Assembly (NCBI GenBank): GCA_039182125.1
Contig: JBCDCH010000004.1
Coordinates: 46,888 to 110,887, forward strand
Length of the DNA stretch: 64,000 bases
DNA from: Planctomycetota bacterium
GTDB lineage: Bacteria > Planctomycetota > Phycisphaerae > Tepidisphaerales > Tepidisphaeraceae
Reading direction: 5' to 3'
Under the pieces are notes generated by a model. It saw only the letters and a program-made list of their open reading frames with translations. It did no database searches and had not been told where the DNA came from. Each line of letters starts with the position of its first letter. The first letter of the stretch is position 1. The position numbers were made by a program, and so were the translations under genes. Of the stretch, positions 50,190 through 63,887 are shown piece after piece.

Positions 50190-51803
50190 CTAAGCAGCCT
50201 TCGTATCGAAGTCGCTGAAATCATCGTCGAACGGGATCAGTTCCGACGACTGTGCCGGGCGAGCGTTGACCGGCGCGGGCGGCGCTTCGAAGCTCGCGGC
50301 GTCGGCGACCGGGGCGGCCTTACGCTTGGGGAACTTCAACAGCGAACTCGGCTTGAAAGAGATGCCTTCATCGCCGAAGCCCTTGGTGCCGATCATCCGC
50401 TGCAACTCGATCACGACGCTGCGGACCTGTTCGGACTGGCTGGCCAGTTCCTCGGCGGCGGCGGCGGACTCCTCGGCGTTGGCGGCCGACTCCTGCGTGA
50501 CCTTGTCCATCTGAGCCACGGCGGTGTTGACCTGCTCGATGCCGGTCGCCTGTTCGCTGCTGGCGGCGGCGATCTCGCTGATCAGGCCGTTAACCTTCTC
50601 GCTGCCACGGGTGATGTCTTCGAGGACGCTGGCAACTTCGTTGGAAATCTCCACGCCGCTGTTGGCGTTCTCGACGCTTTGTTGAATGAGGGTGCTGGTG
50701 TTGCGGGCGGCCTCGGCCGAACGCATCGCGAGGTTCCGCACTTCCTCGGCGACCACCGCGAAGCCCTTACCCGCTTCACCCGCACGGGCCGCTTCGACCG
50801 CGGCGTTGAGTGCCAACAGGTTGGTCTGGAACGCGATCTCGTCAATGACCTTGATGATCTTCGCGGTCTCCTTGGCCGAACCTTCGATCTGCGTGATGGC
50901 GGACGACATTTTCTGCATCGCCTCGTTGCCACGGGCGGCCGAAGCGCTGGCTTCGTTGGAGAGCGCCGTCGCTTCGCGGGCGGTGTCGGCGTTCTTCTTG
51001 GTCATGCTGCTCATCTCTTCGAGCGAGCTGCTGGTCTCTTCGAGACTCGCGGCCTGTTCGCTGGCACCTTGGGCGAGCGACTGACTGGAGGAGCTGACCT
51101 GACCGGCGGCGTTGGTCGCCTGATCGGCGCCGCTGGAAAGCTCGCTGGCGATGCGGTTCATCTGCGTCGTAATGCCACGCGACACGAAGAAGCCGATGGC
51201 GCCACTGACAACCAGCGCACCGAACATGCCGAACAGCACGCCGGTTTCCTGGCTCTTGATCTCGTCGGTGATCCCCTTGCTCGAGGTTTCGCCGAGCGCA
51301 CCGTTGTAATCCATGAGTTCGCCTGTAAGCGTGGTCAACGTGACCATCGCTTCGTGGGCGTCGGTGTTGACGAGTTCACGTGCGGCGAGACCTTGGCCAT
51401 TGTCTGACAGATCAATCACCTTGTCGCGCAACGTCGCCCATTGGGCGTAGGCAGTCATCGTCTTCTCGTGCAACGCCTTGTCAGCGTCGGACAAGGCGCG
51501 ATTGCCATACTTTTCGAGGTCCTTCACCGACTCGGCTTTGTAGAAGTCGAGCTGGTCCTTGGCTTTGCCCTTGAGTACATCGTCGTTACTGCGAGCGTTG
51601 ACATACTGAGCCGCGTAGACGTACTCCATCCGACACCAAGCATCGGCCAATCCGCTGTAGAGCGAACCGGGCAAGGCTTGGTTGGTGATGGCATCGGCGC
51701 GGTGCTCGACCTTGACGGCGGTGGCGTAGGCGTAAAAACCGAGCAACAACGCGGGGATGGTGGCAACGGCGAAGCCGGTGATGAGTTTCTTCTTGATGGT
51801 CAT
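50190..51803 (-). CDS. methyl-accepting chemotaxis protein
   Basis: A 537-residue receptor with two membrane segments (about 8-28 and 190-210) bracketing a four-helix periplasmic domain with 4HB-type character. The signalling hairpin tip is [40 protein letters not shown]. Methylation-type segments ([13 protein letters not shown]) follow directly after the second membrane segment, with no recognisable complete HAMP domain between. The C-terminus ends in a proline-rich linker and an acidic [13 protein letters not shown]; no CheR-docking pentapeptide of the NWETF type is seen. Confidence 0.93.
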   Translation of the reverse strand: MTIKKKLITGFAVATIPALLLGFYAYATAVKVEHRADAITNQALPGSLYSGLADAWCRMEYVYAAQYVNARSNDDVLKGKAKDQLDFYKAESVKDLEKYGNRALSDADKALHEKTMTAYAQWATLRDKVIDLSDNGQGLAARELVNTDAHEAMVTLTTLTGELMDYNGALGETSSKGITDEIKSQETGVLFGMFGALVVSGAIGFFVSRGITTQMNRIASELSSGADQATNAAGQVSSSSQSLAQGASEQAASLEETSSSLEEMSSMTKKNADTAREATALSNEASASAARGNEAMQKMSSAITQIEGSAKETAKIIKVIDEIAFQTNLLALNAAVEAARAGEAGKGFAVVAEEVRNLAMRSAEAARNTSTLIQQSVENANSGVEISNEVASVLEDITRGSEKVNGLISEIAAASSEQATGIEQVNTAVAQMDKVTQESAANAEESAAAAEELASQSEQVRSVVIELQRMIGTKGFGDEGISFKPSSLLKFPKRKAAPVADAASFEAPPAPVNARPAQSSELIPFDDDFSDFDTKAA

Positions 51804-51838
51804 GGCGGATGGTGTCAGGTGTTGATGGGCGCAAATTT

Positions 51839-52384
51839 TCAGGCGGCTTCCGCGACCGGCGCGGCGTCTGTTTCGGTTTCGTGGTCGGCATCGAGGATCG
51901 CGTCGATGTCGAGCAGGATTTTCACTTCCTGGCCGCTGGCCCCCTCGGCATCGCCGACCTTGCCGATGCCGCGGATGAAGCCGGTGTCGACCTCGCCGGC
52001 GAACTGCGGCGCGTCGTCGATCTGAGCTTCGGCGATGTCGAGAACTTCGCTCACGCGGTCGACGATCAGGCCGGTGCTGATCTTGCGACCACCCCGCGTC
52101 GTCTCGGCGACGATGATGCAGGTCTCGTCACTCCGCTCGGCGGTCGGCATGTCGAACTTGCTACGCAAGTCGACAACGCTGATGACTTGCCCACGCAGGT
52201 TGACCACGCCGACCACGTGCGGAGGCGTGCGCGGGACACGGGTGATTTCCATCACGCCGATGATCTCGCGGACCTTCATGATCTCGATCCCGTAGCCCTC
52301 GTCGGCCAGGGCGAACGTGAGGTACTTCCCGGCACGAGGATCTTGCGTCGACTCGGATGTATGAGTGGGTGTGGCTTCGGACAT
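51839..52384 (-). CDS. cheW: chemotaxis coupling protein CheW
   Basis: A 181-residue CheW domain: [61 protein letters not shown], then [22 protein letters not shown]. It joins receptors to CheA. The N-terminal 20 residues ([15 protein letters not shown]) and C-terminal tail are disordered-looking. It lies between two receptor genes. Confidence 0.96.
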   Translation of the reverse strand: MSEATPTHTSESTQDPRAGKYLTFALADEGYGIEIMKVREIIGVMEITRVPRTPPHVVGVVNLRGQVISVVDLRSKFDMPTAERSDETCIIVAETTRGGRKISTGLIVDRVSEVLDIAEAQIDDAPQFAGEVDTGFIRGIGKVGDAEGASGQEVKILLDIDAILDADHETETDAAPVAEAA

Positions 52385-52424
52385 GGCTTTTTCTTTCGTC
52401 GGCTGGTTTGAGATGGAGGTTCAT

Positions 52425-54302
52425 TCATGCGGCCATGCGAAAGGTCGCAAAATCGTCGTCACGGTTATCGGCGGCTCGTGGCACGGCGACATCGGCAGAC
52501 GTCGCAGCTCCGCGGCCGACCATTTCCTGGAGTTGGTCCACGACCGAACGGACTTGTTCGGATTGGCTGGCAAGCTCTTCCGCGGCAGCGGCCGATTCTT
52601 CGGCATTTGCCGCCGATGCCTGGGTGACTTTGTCCATCTGTGACATTGAGTTGTTGACCTGCTCGATACCTTGGGCCTGCTCGTTGGAGGCGGCGGCGAT
52701 CTCGTTGATCAGGCCGCTCACCTTGTCATTGGAAGCCTTGATGTTTTCGAGGATCTGCGCGACGTCGTTGCCGATCTTCACGCCGCCTTGGGCACCCTCG
52801 ACACTCTGCTGGATGAGCATGTTGGTGTCGCGGGCTGCTTCGGCACTGCGGAGGGCGAGGCTGCGCACCTCCTCGGCGACGACAGCGAAGCCCTTGCCCG
52901 CCTCGCCGGCCCGGGCTGCTTCCACTGCGGCGTTGAGGGCTAGGAGGTTGGTCTGAAACGCGATCTCGTCGATCGTCTTGATGATCTTGGCCGTCTCCGA
53001 CGCGTTGGTGGCGATCTGGCCCATGCTCTGTTCCATGCGCACGGCCGCCTCGGCACCATCGGCTGCGGCCGACTGGGCTTGGCTCGCCAATGCTCGGGCC
53101 TGGCCCGCGCTGTCGGCGGTGCGGCGGGTCATGCTGCTCATCTCTTCGAGCGCGCTGCTGGTCTCTTCCAACGATGCCGCTTGCTCGGAAGCTCCTTGGG
53201 CGAGCGACTGGCTGGAGTTGCTGACCTGGCTAGCGGCGGCGTTGGTCTGCTCGGCACCTGAGGCGAGGCCGGCAACGATCGGATTGATCTGGCGGGAAAT
53301 GCTGCGTGTGAGCAGAAAAGCAAGCGCGAGACCGACCGTGAGCGCGACGCCACTGCCGATAACCACGACGGTGACGCCCGCCGAAGCGGACGATGTGGTT
53401 TGGTCCGAGAGCTTAAGGGCACTCGAAACTCCGGCGGCCATGATGGACTGCGCGTCTTCGCTCAACGCCTCGCCCGCGGCGGCCCGCCGGGGAGCCACGT
53501 CGTTGAACACTTCCATCGCGTGGCGAACGTAGAGCATGCCGTCGCGATACTCATCGACTGCTTCCTTGACCGTCGCGAGCGCGGCGATGTCTGCGGAATC
53601 GACGAACGCGGCATCGAGTTCGGCGATGAGTTCGTCGGCCCTAACGAGATGTGCGAGACCTTCGTCGATAACCGCAGAGTCGCGGGTGGCCTGGGCGGTG
53701 ATGGTGGCGACACGGGCCTGATTGACGGTGTTTCGGAGGATACCGCCAGCTCGGCACTTGGCGGCGCGGGTCGTGAGCTTGTCGGCGCTCTGTCCGATGG
53801 CGATCTCGTTGTCGAGCTTGGTCCGCTGTGACACCATGATCGTCTCCAGCGCCGCCATCACCGCCTCATCGGCGTGCTTGAGACGAGCCACCGCTTCGTC
53901 ACGCTCGCGGTCCGCTTCGGCAGTCTCTTCGAGAAGCAGCTTGTACTCGTGCTCATGGTCCCGCGCTTCCTTGATCTCCGCGGCAAGGCGCGTGAGGTCA
54001 GGGAACTGCTCGACAAGCTCGTCGGCGGCGTCGAAGGTCGCTTCGAGCTCCTTCTCGCGTTTGACGCCCTCGAGATAGAACGACTCTTCGCCGGTCATGC
54101 CAAACGTTCGGCCGGCAAGGTTTAGCTGATCGGTCGCATGCTTAATGTCAGCAGCGAGTTGAACCTCCGGGAGGTACTCCTGGCTGACCATCTCGGCATT
54201 GTGGCGGATGTCGAGCATTTTCCAGCCGAGCACGCCACCGAGGCAGAGCGTGATGGCGATGAGTCCGCCGAAAGCGAAGGTGAGTTTTCGATTAAGTGTC
54301 AT
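52425..54302 (-). CDS. methyl-accepting chemotaxis protein
   Basis: A 625-residue receptor. Membrane segments are at about 6-26 and 305-325, with a long helical periplasmic sensor of about 280 residues in between (many Asp/Glu/Arg helices; no PAS or Cache signature recognised). The cytoplasmic part repeats the pattern of the other receptor: a [13 protein letters not shown] remnant, then [11 protein letters not shown] and the hairpin tip [40 protein letters not shown]. Again no complete HAMP domain. GGAGAGG gives a strong Shine-Dalgarno site. It follows cheA by 64 nt. Confidence 0.93.
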   Translation of the reverse strand: MTLNRKLTFAFGGLIAITLCLGGVLGWKMLDIRHNAEMVSQEYLPEVQLAADIKHATDQLNLAGRTFGMTGEESFYLEGVKREKELEATFDAADELVEQFPDLTRLAAEIKEARDHEHEYKLLLEETAEADRERDEAVARLKHADEAVMAALETIMVSQRTKLDNEIAIGQSADKLTTRAAKCRAGGILRNTVNQARVATITAQATRDSAVIDEGLAHLVRADELIAELDAAFVDSADIAALATVKEAVDEYRDGMLYVRHAMEVFNDVAPRRAAAGEALSEDAQSIMAAGVSSALKLSDQTTSSASAGVTVVVIGSGVALTVGLALAFLLTRSISRQINPIVAGLASGAEQTNAAASQVSNSSQSLAQGASEQAASLEETSSALEEMSSMTRRTADSAGQARALASQAQSAAADGAEAAVRMEQSMGQIATNASETAKIIKTIDEIAFQTNLLALNAAVEAARAGEAGKGFAVVAEEVRSLALRSAEAARDTNMLIQQSVEGAQGGVKIGNDVAQILENIKASNDKVSGLINEIAAASNEQAQGIEQVNNSMSQMDKVTQASAANAEESAAAAEELASQSEQVRSVVDQLQEMVGRGAATSADVAVPRAADNRDDDFATFRMAA

Positions 54303-54366
54303 GGCCTCTCCAACCTTGAAATTGTTGTTTCGGAACAGCGTTGGCTCAGGTCTCGAGCCGAAACCT

Positions 54367-56703
54367 TTACGGGGTGCAATGGTCGCCGGCGGTTTGGATC
54401 AGGCCAGGCACGTCGAGGATGAGCGAGACATTGCCATCGCCGAGGACCGCCCCGCCACTGATGCCGGGCTGGCTGCCAAGTGCACCAAGGTTCTTGATCA
54501 CGACCTGCTCTTGGCCGAGCAACTCGTCGACGAGGATGCAGACGCGGCGCTCGTTGTCGGTGACGATCACGACCAACGACTCGCTCGGCTCGGTGGTCTT
54601 GGGCTCGATGCCGAACGTGCGATGCAGGCGTACGAGCGGCAACAGATCGCCCCGGCAGTTGATCATTTCGTCACGCCCTTGCACCGTGCTCAGTTGCTCG
54701 GGCTTGGGACGGAGTGACTGTTCGATGCTGGTGATCGGGAGGATGAATTTCTCCTCGCCGACTTTGACGAGCAGGCCGTCGATGACCGCGAGTGTCAGGG
54801 GCAGACGGATCGTGAACACGCTGCCGGCACCGAGTTCGGAGGTAATGTCGATCTGGCCACGTAGGTTTTCGATGTTGCGTTTGACGACGTCCATGCCGAC
54901 GCCGCGGCCGGAGATGTCGGTGACGGCGGCGGCGGTCGAGAGGCCGGCGGAGAACACCAGCTTGAACGCCTCGGAATCCGGCATCGCATCGGCTTCGGCT
55001 TGCGTCATCACGCCGTTCTTCACGGCTTTGGCCTTGATCTTGTCGACATCGAGGCCCTTGCCGTCGTCGCGGATCTCGATGTGAATGCTGCCGCCCTTGT
55101 GGTAGGCCTTGAGTTCAACGGTGCCGACAGGGTTCTTGCCGAAGTCGGCACGGTCGGTGGGCGACTCAATGCCGTGGTCGACGCTGTTGCGGACCATGTG
55201 AACAAGCGGATCAGCCAGCGCGTCGACGACGTTGCGATCGAGTTCGGTGTCGCCGCCGGTGATGACCAGTTCGACCTGCTTGTCGATCTTGCGCGCGGTG
55301 TCGCGGACGACGCGCTGCATTTTACGGAAGACGTTGCCGACCTGGACCATGCGGAGGGACATGGACAGGTCCTGGAGTTCGCGGACGATCTTGCCGAGAT
55401 GGCCCAAGTTACGGGCGAGGCGTTGATCGGTCTCGCCGAGACCGACGATGTCCTGACTGACCATGGACTGGGCGATGACCAGTTCGCCGACCATGTCGAT
55501 GAGCGAGTCGAGTCGGTCGGTGTTGACCTTGACGGTGCCGTCGCCGGAGCTTCGGCGATCTTCCTTGCGGCGGTCTTCGCCCTGGCGACGATCTTCGCTG
55601 GGGGCCTCGGGTTGCTCGGAAGTTTCGGCCGAGGCGTCCGGACGCTTGACATCGATCGTGGGATTCTCGCCACGCTCGACGGCGTCGACAAAGTCGTTGC
55701 AGTACTTGGCCTGTTGCGCGACGCCCTGCCGCGGCGTGATCGGGCTGCCGCTGGAGCCGCTATCGATGTCGGCCACGAGCAGCTTCATGAGGTCCAACGA
55801 GGCGAGGGTCAGGTCGCCCGCCGTGCCGGTGAGCTGGAGCTTGCCCTCTCGGCCGCGGTCGAGCAGGTTCTCCGTGGCGTGGGCCAGTTCCTGGACCTGC
55901 TGGAGGTTGAGGAAGCCGGCCACGCCCTTGATCGTGTGGAACGCGCGGAAGACCGAGTCGATCGCGTCCTTGTTGGCCGGATCGTCTTCGAGCGTGAGCA
56001 AGTCCTGTTCGGCTTGTTCAAGGTGGCCGACGGCTTCGGTCACGAACTCGGCACAAAGCGGCGCATCCTCGGCATCAATCGAGAAAGGCGTGAGATCGTC
56101 GGCGATCGCGTCGTCCTCGGCAGGTGCGGCGGGAGCCGGTGCGGGCTCGGTAGCTTGCGGGACGAGGGTAATCTCCGGGAGTGTCGCGGTTGGGAACGTC
56201 GGCGGAACGTAGTCGTCGTCCTCGTCATCTACGTCTTCGTCATCGAGCGCTTGCTGGAAGGTGGAGAAGTCGCCGCCGGCGGGGTCCGCGGCAATCGCGG
56301 ACGTGTCCGCGCCCTCGACCTCCGCGTCAGCCATCGCCGCGTCGGGCGGGCAGGTGCCGTCGAGCACGCACTGGACGATCAGCGCCGTGGCCGCGACATC
56401 GTCGAGCAAGGCCTGGGCGTTGTCGGTGTCGTTGAGGATCAATGCTTCGAGAAGCGTCGCGGCTTTGCCGGCCTGCATCGAAGCGGCGGTGCGCGCCTCG
56501 TCCTCGACGCCGTCGATCTCCTTGATCCGCTCGCAGAGCTTTTCCATCCGCGTGTGAACGTCGGCGAGGTTCTGCAGATCGTCGGTCTCGGTCTCGCCGA
56601 GCTCGTCGCGCAGGGAATCGAGTTCGGCGATGAAGGTCTCGGCCGTGTCGTTGAGGCCGAGCTCGTCGGCCAGTCCGTCGGGTAGTTGCAGTTCGTCGCT
56701 CAT
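54367..56703 (-). CDS. cheA: chemotaxis histidine kinase CheA
   Basis: A 778-residue protein. An uncharacterised helical N-terminal region (1-150) and an acidic/proline linker precede the Hpt domain (about 205-320; phosphorylated His256 in [14 protein letters not shown]). A short linker ([15 protein letters not shown]) stands where the CheY-binding P2 domain often lies. Dimerisation (390-460), ATPase (N box [13 protein letters not shown] boxes DDGKGLD and GRGVGMDVV) and CheW-like regulatory domains follow. The start at 56703 is chosen because the upstream 59 codons are unlike protein. First gene of the operon. Confidence 0.97.
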   Translation of the reverse strand: MSDELQLPDGLADELGLNDTAETFIAELDSLRDELGETETDDLQNLADVHTRMEKLCERIKEIDGVEDEARTAASMQAGKAATLLEALILNDTDNAQALLDDVAATALIVQCVLDGTCPPDAAMADAEVEGADTSAIAADPAGGDFSTFQQALDDEDVDDEDDDYVPPTFPTATLPEITLVPQATEPAPAPAAPAEDDAIADDLTPFSIDAEDAPLCAEFVTEAVGHLEQAEQDLLTLEDDPANKDAIDSVFRAFHTIKGVAGFLNLQQVQELAHATENLLDRGREGKLQLTGTAGDLTLASLDLMKLLVADIDSGSSGSPITPRQGVAQQAKYCNDFVDAVERGENPTIDVKRPDASAETSEQPEAPSEDRRQGEDRRKEDRRSSGDGTVKVNTDRLDSLIDMVGELVIAQSMVSQDIVGLGETDQRLARNLGHLGKIVRELQDLSMSLRMVQVGNVFRKMQRVVRDTARKIDKQVELVITGGDTELDRNVVDALADPLVHMVRNSVDHGIESPTDRADFGKNPVGTVELKAYHKGGSIHIEIRDDGKGLDVDKIKAKAVKNGVMTQAEADAMPDSEAFKLVFSAGLSTAAAVTDISGRGVGMDVVKRNIENLRGQIDITSELGAGSVFTIRLPLTLAVIDGLLVKVGEEKFILPITSIEQSLRPKPEQLSTVQGRDEMINCRGDLLPLVRLHRTFGIEPKTTEPSESLVVIVTDNERRVCILVDELLGQEQVVIKNLGALGSQPGISGGAVLGDGNVSLILDVPGLIQTAGDHCTP

Positions 56704-56930
56704 CGCATTGAAACCGGTGTGGGTCAAGACCAAATCGGTCGGCCGGCTTTCGATGAGATCGGGTGACGAAGGGATCAGGTTTAGGTTCACTCCGAGACGA
56801 ATCAGCTTGTGAAATTTTACTGGACCGACACGGTCAGCGCTGACTACGCTGCCGCCGCGATGGCCCTGCTCCAGGTCCAATCCGAAACCACACGACGCTC
56901 AGCAAGGCGACCAGCCGGCTGAGTTGTTGT

Positions 56931-56958
56931 GCTCTCGCGCTTCTCTGCGAGAGCGGTT
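56931..56958 (+). promoter_or_regulatory. terminator-like hairpin upstream of the PcfJ-like gene
   Basis: An exact 8-bp stem GCTCTCGC/GCGAGAGC with an 8-nt loop is followed by GGTTTT. It lies in the divergent region between cheA and the PcfJ-like gene, about 36 nt before the latter's ATG, so it could attenuate a transcript reading into that gene. Confidence 0.4.
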
Positions 56959-56993
56959 TTGGAGCTTTGGACTTTCAGGATCGGAACGGAGCC

Positions 56994-58244
56994 ATGGGCT
57001 CGAAGAAGATTTATCGGAATGCCTCGTTGGAGGCGAAGCGGCTTCGTGACGTGCGCGCACGCAAGGCGGACCTGCGGCTCAAGGACCGTCGGTATGCCGA
57101 GCGGCGTGCGCTGGTGATGCGGGGCGAGAAGCTGTTGGCGTCGTTGCCCAAGGCATCGCGTCGGTTCGGCGATGCACTGCTTGTCGCGCTGGAGAAATCG
57201 AAGCTGATGGGCAACGACCGCGAGGCGCAGCAGCGGTCGAAGGCGATCATCGCGCTGGGCCGGATGCACGAGAAGTGGGTTCGCAAGCCCGAGCGCTGGG
57301 AACCGAGCACCTACAACGCCGAGCGGCAGTTCGCCGACCTGTTGCGGTTCGTGCTGGCGAAGTGGCCGGTGCCCAAGTGGCTCGACCAAGCGTGGCTCGA
57401 CGGCGACAAGGTACGCATCAAGTGGTGGCTGCTCATCGCACGCGGCGGCAACCTGCGTCACGCGCAGGGCCTGCCCTTCCCGGTGAACAGGAAGCTCGCC
57501 CACGCGATCATGCACGCGCCTGGCGACGAGGTCGTGGAGGTTTTCCGCTACGGCCAGATCACTTACGCCGGTGCGAGCGCGGGCCTGCGGTCCGAGCTCA
57601 TGGGAAGCGTGATCGGACGTCGGTTCGAAGAGGCGGCACGCGAGTCGTTCTACGACGAGCTGATTCGTTTCTTCGTCACTGCCGAGCGTGACGGGCAGAT
57701 GGCGCTCTTCGACCTCGAGCAGGTCGGGCCGATCATCGACTACCTCCTGTTCCAGAAGTTCGGGACCGGCGAGACGGCACCCGAGCAGCCGGGCCTGTCG
57801 ATGAAGAAGCGGACGCTCGAAGGCGTGTTGCGTCAAACCCAGGCGTGGCACGACGCGCTGCGTGAAGCGCGTCGGCCTCAGAACCTGCGCTGGGAACCGG
57901 CGAAGATCGACGACGTCGAGTTTGACGAGGGCGTCGAGGCGAACAAGGTCACGGTGACGGTCGTGCAGCTCACGACCGCACTCGAACTGATCGCCGAGGG
58001 CCGGGCGATGAGCCATTGCGTCGGTTCGTACGCGCACTGGTGCGCGGACAGCCGGTATGCGGTGTTCTCAGTCGCGGTCGATGACGAGCGTCGGATGACC
58101 GTGTGCGTGAACGTCGCCGAACGTCAGATCGTCGAGGCTCGTCTGCGTGCCAACCGCATGCCCAACGCGACCGATGTGCGTCGCCTGCGGGTGTGGATGG
58201 CCAAGACGAATCTCACGGCGTCGAAGTGGGCACTGCCCGGATAA
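56994..58244 (+). CDS. PcfJ-like protein
   Basis: A 416-residue protein. The last 100 residues match the PcfJ-like family: AMSHCVGSYAHWCADSRYAVFSVAVDDERRMTVCVNVAERQIVEARLRANR (the H-C-V-G-x-Y core and the return strand). The N-terminal 250 residues are basic and helical with no recognised domain. PcfJ proteins were first named on conjugative plasmids and also occur as chromosomal orphans; the biochemical role is not known. GGAG sits 5 nt before the ATG at 56994; an earlier ATG at 56967 lacks it. No conjugation gene is nearby. Confidence 0.8.
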   Translation: MGSKKIYRNASLEAKRLRDVRARKADLRLKDRRYAERRALVMRGEKLLASLPKASRRFGDALLVALEKSKLMGNDREAQQRSKAIIALGRMHEKWVRKPERWEPSTYNAERQFADLLRFVLAKWPVPKWLDQAWLDGDKVRIKWWLLIARGGNLRHAQGLPFPVNRKLAHAIMHAPGDEVVEVFRYGQITYAGASAGLRSELMGSVIGRRFEEAARESFYDELIRFFVTAERDGQMALFDLEQVGPIIDYLLFQKFGTGETAPEQPGLSMKKRTLEGVLRQTQAWHDALREARRPQNLRWEPAKIDDVEFDEGVEANKVTVTVVQLTTALELIAEGRAMSHCVGSYAHWCADSRYAVFSVAVDDERRMTVCVNVAERQIVEARLRANRMPNATDVRRLRVWMAKTNLTASKWALPG

Positions 58245-58248
58245 AGCG

Positions 58249-58278
58249 AAAGCCCACGGCTCGGTGCCGTGGGCTTTT
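58249..58278. terminator. bidirectional terminator between the PcfJ-like gene and secA
   Basis: A perfect 12-bp stem, AAAGCCCACGGC (58249-58260) with its complement (58266-58277) around TCGGT, gives A and T tracts on both strands. It starts 5 nt after the PcfJ-like stop and ends 8 nt before the secA stop. Confidence 0.9.
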
Positions 58279-58285
58279 GCTTGCG

Positions 58286-62080
<3,795 letters not shown>

Positions 62081-62168
62081 GGGTGGGGTGTGTTTGGTGT
62101 TTCGGGTTGTGTGTTTGGTCAGACGGGCGCGTGACTGCGCTCCGCGTGAAAACACGAAACACAGCGCA
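62081..62168. repeat. word-repeat gap between the small secreted protein gene and secA
   Basis: GTGTTTCG (62097-62104) pairs with CGAAACAC (62155-62162). The words GGTGTTT/AAACACC recur, and the stop of the upstream minus-strand gene itself lies in TTGGTGTTTAG. It fills the stop-to-start gap, as in four other gaps here; complementarity is weaker. secA has no Shine-Dalgarno site (CACCCCACCC precedes its ATG). Confidence 0.5.
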
Positions 62169-62468
62169 CTAAACACCAACCGGTGGCGGCAATCGGAAGC
62201 GGAACGGCTGGACCGGGCGATGCGGGACGGTCGCATCGGCGGGAACGGCAACGTCGTTCGTGACGCGGAGCACCTTGACGAGCCTTGGCGTTAGCACCGT
62301 CGTGGTGGTCTGTTGGCGCTCGCCGGCGAGCTTGCGGACGATCCGCATCGGCTCGGCCGAGCTGTGGGGCGTCGTCCGTATGTGCTCCTGGGCCAGCGCT
62401 TGCGCGTCGGCACACATCACTGTCGAGGCGATGAGCACGAGCATGAACATGGCGCGGGACTGGCGCAC
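62169..62468 (-). CDS. small secreted protein of unknown function
   Basis: A 99-residue protein with a signal peptide (RQSRAMFMLVLIASTVMCADAQA) and a mature part of about 75 residues rich in Thr, Val, Arg and Pro (QQTTTTVLTPRLVKVLRVTNDVAVPADATVPHRPVQPFRFRLPPP). I chose the GTG at 62468 because TACTCT ends 7 nt before it; an ATG at 62450 is the alternative. It is upstream of secA on the same strand, 88 nt away. No family is recognised. The longer open frame running to 63866 is antisense to the next gene. Confidence 0.5.
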   Translation of the reverse strand: MRQSRAMFMLVLIASTVMCADAQALAQEHIRTTPHSSAEPMRIVRKLAGERQQTTTTVLTPRLVKVLRVTNDVAVPADATVPHRPVQPFRFRLPPPVGV

Positions 62469-62519
62469 GAAGATGAGAGTATTTGAGCGCTTTTGCGTCG
62501 GATCAAACGAAACCGGGCG

Positions 62520-62545
62520 GGCATGGTCACTTAAGTGATCATGCC
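62520..62545. repeat. palindrome, second copy (GCATG...CATGC)
   Basis: The half sites GCATGGTCACTT and AAGTGATCATGC (62521-62544) match in 11 of 12 positions after reverse complementing, extended by one G/C pair. The element differs from the copy at 15003-15026 at only a few positions. It lies in the divergent region, 19 nt before the start of the plus-strand gene. Confidence 0.6.
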
Positions 62546-62564
62546 GAGGGCGTAAGATGGTCGT

Positions 62565-63887
62565 ATGCGCTGGCTCGTTCTGCTCCTGCTTCCGTTGGTC
62601 GCCGCTGTCGAGGTGGAGGTCGGGTGGTCGGGGGCGGTCAAGAGCGGGGCGTGGGCGCCGGTGTACGTGACGGCGGTCGGCGAGGGACCAGCGACGGTGG
62701 AGCTTTACGTGCCGGGGGACGGGCCTTGGGGGCAGCGGATTAGGCGGTCGGTGGTGCTCACGCCGGAACAACAGACCTTCCCGATGTTCGCCCGGATCGA
62801 CGGGCCGGTGACGGACGTGTCGGTACGGCTCTTCGGTACCGACGGCCGCACCATCGCCTGGGCCCAGCCGGAGGTCACACGCGAGATCGTCGCCCCCGCC
62901 CGGCTCATCGGCGTCGGCGGCATCGTCCCGAATGACCTGGCCGCGCTCGACGAACCGTTCGGCGTCACCGCCGTTGGGGCCGTGCGGATGATCCAACTGC
63001 CCCGCGAGGCCATCGGCTACGACGGGCTGGACCTGCTGGTGCTGGCCGAGATCGACCCGGCCGACCTGCCGATCGCAACCAAGAACGCCATCGCCGACTG
63101 GGTCCAAAGCGGCGGTCGTTTGGCCGTCACCCTCGCCACCACCCCCCGCCTCGGCGACGACCGGCTCGACGCGATGCTCCGCGAGCCGGGGCGGTACGGG
63201 TTGGGCAACGTGAATGTCGGACGGACCGATTGGCCGACGCTGATCGCGACATGGCCGAACGCGGACGTCGAAGCCGTTGCTCCGCCCTCCGCGAAGTCGC
63301 GACTCGGCTTGGTCATCGGACTGGGCCTGCTGTTGGCGGGGCTCACGGATGTGGTGTTGTTGCGGCTGTGCAAACGGCGGCCGGTTCATCCGGTGGCGGT
63401 CGCGATGTTGGTCGGTTCGATCCCGTGCCTCGCGATCGGACTCGGTGACATGCCCGTCAATCCCGAAGCCAACGCGTCGATGGTGCAAGCCGACGCCAAT
63501 GTCGTTCGGCAAGCGGCGTCGATGCGAACGAGCGAAGTCGCCGACGGCTGGTGGACCGCCCGCGCAGCCGACGGCGATGCTGAAATCGTCCAACTCGTCA
63601 ACGGCAACCGACTCCGCCACGGCCCGGCGGCCGTCGACACGCTCGACCTCACCCCCGCCGACCCGGTGCTGCTGCTCGTCGGCGATCGGCTCGCGGCCGT
63701 CGGGTCGGTGACGGTCTCGATCAATCTCATTCACCATCGCGGGATGCGCTACGCACCGGCGGAGCCGCTCTCGGGCGGGAAGGTGGTCGACCTGACAACG
63801 CTGACCGAGCTTGGCCCGGTGGAAACATCCGGGACGTTGGTCGAGGGCGAAGTGGACGGAAAGCAATTGCGAGCGATTTGGGAGTGA
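62565..63887 (+). CDS. membrane-anchored exported protein of unknown function
   Basis: A 440-residue protein with an N-terminal signal (MRWLVLLLLPLVAAVEVEV), an extracytoplasmic β-rich domain (about 20-100), a Rossmann-like region with YDGLDLLVLAEIDPADLP...AIADWVQSGGRLAVTLA (about 150-190, typical of class-I glutamine-amidotransferase-like domains such as those in DUF4159/BatA-type membrane proteins), two membrane segments (about 246-267 and 277-293) and a C-terminal soluble domain. The catalytic Cys of amidotransferases is not seen. TAAGAT ends 6 nt before the ATG. The function is unknown. Confidence 0.75.
   Translation: MRWLVLLLLPLVAAVEVEVGWSGAVKSGAWAPVYVTAVGEGPATVELYVPGDGPWGQRIRRSVVLTPEQQTFPMFARIDGPVTDVSVRLFGTDGRTIAWAQPEVTREIVAPARLIGVGGIVPNDLAALDEPFGVTAVGAVRMIQLPREAIGYDGLDLLVLAEIDPADLPIATKNAIADWVQSGGRLAVTLATTPRLGDDRLDAMLREPGRYGLGNVNVGRTDWPTLIATWPNADVEAVAPPSAKSRLGLVIGLGLLLAGLTDVVLLRLCKRRPVHPVAVAMLVGSIPCLAIGLGDMPVNPEANASMVQADANVVRQAASMRTSEVADGWWTARAADGDAEIVQLVNGNRLRHGPAAVDTLDLTPADPVLLLVGDRLAAVGSVTVSINLIHHRGMRYAPAEPLSGGKVVDLTTLTELGPVETSGTLVEGEVDGKQLRAIWE

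Noticed and set aside
55000..56685. 561-codon frame antisense to cheA
   Set aside because: Shadow of the CheA coding sequence, with no signal, motif or start context of its own.
62169..63866. 565-codon open frame on the minus strand
   Set aside because: Most of it is antisense to the exported-protein gene at 62565-63887 and has low-complexity His/Arg/Asp composition typical of shadow frames in GC-rich DNA. Only its last 99 codons, which begin with a signal peptide, are kept as a small gene.
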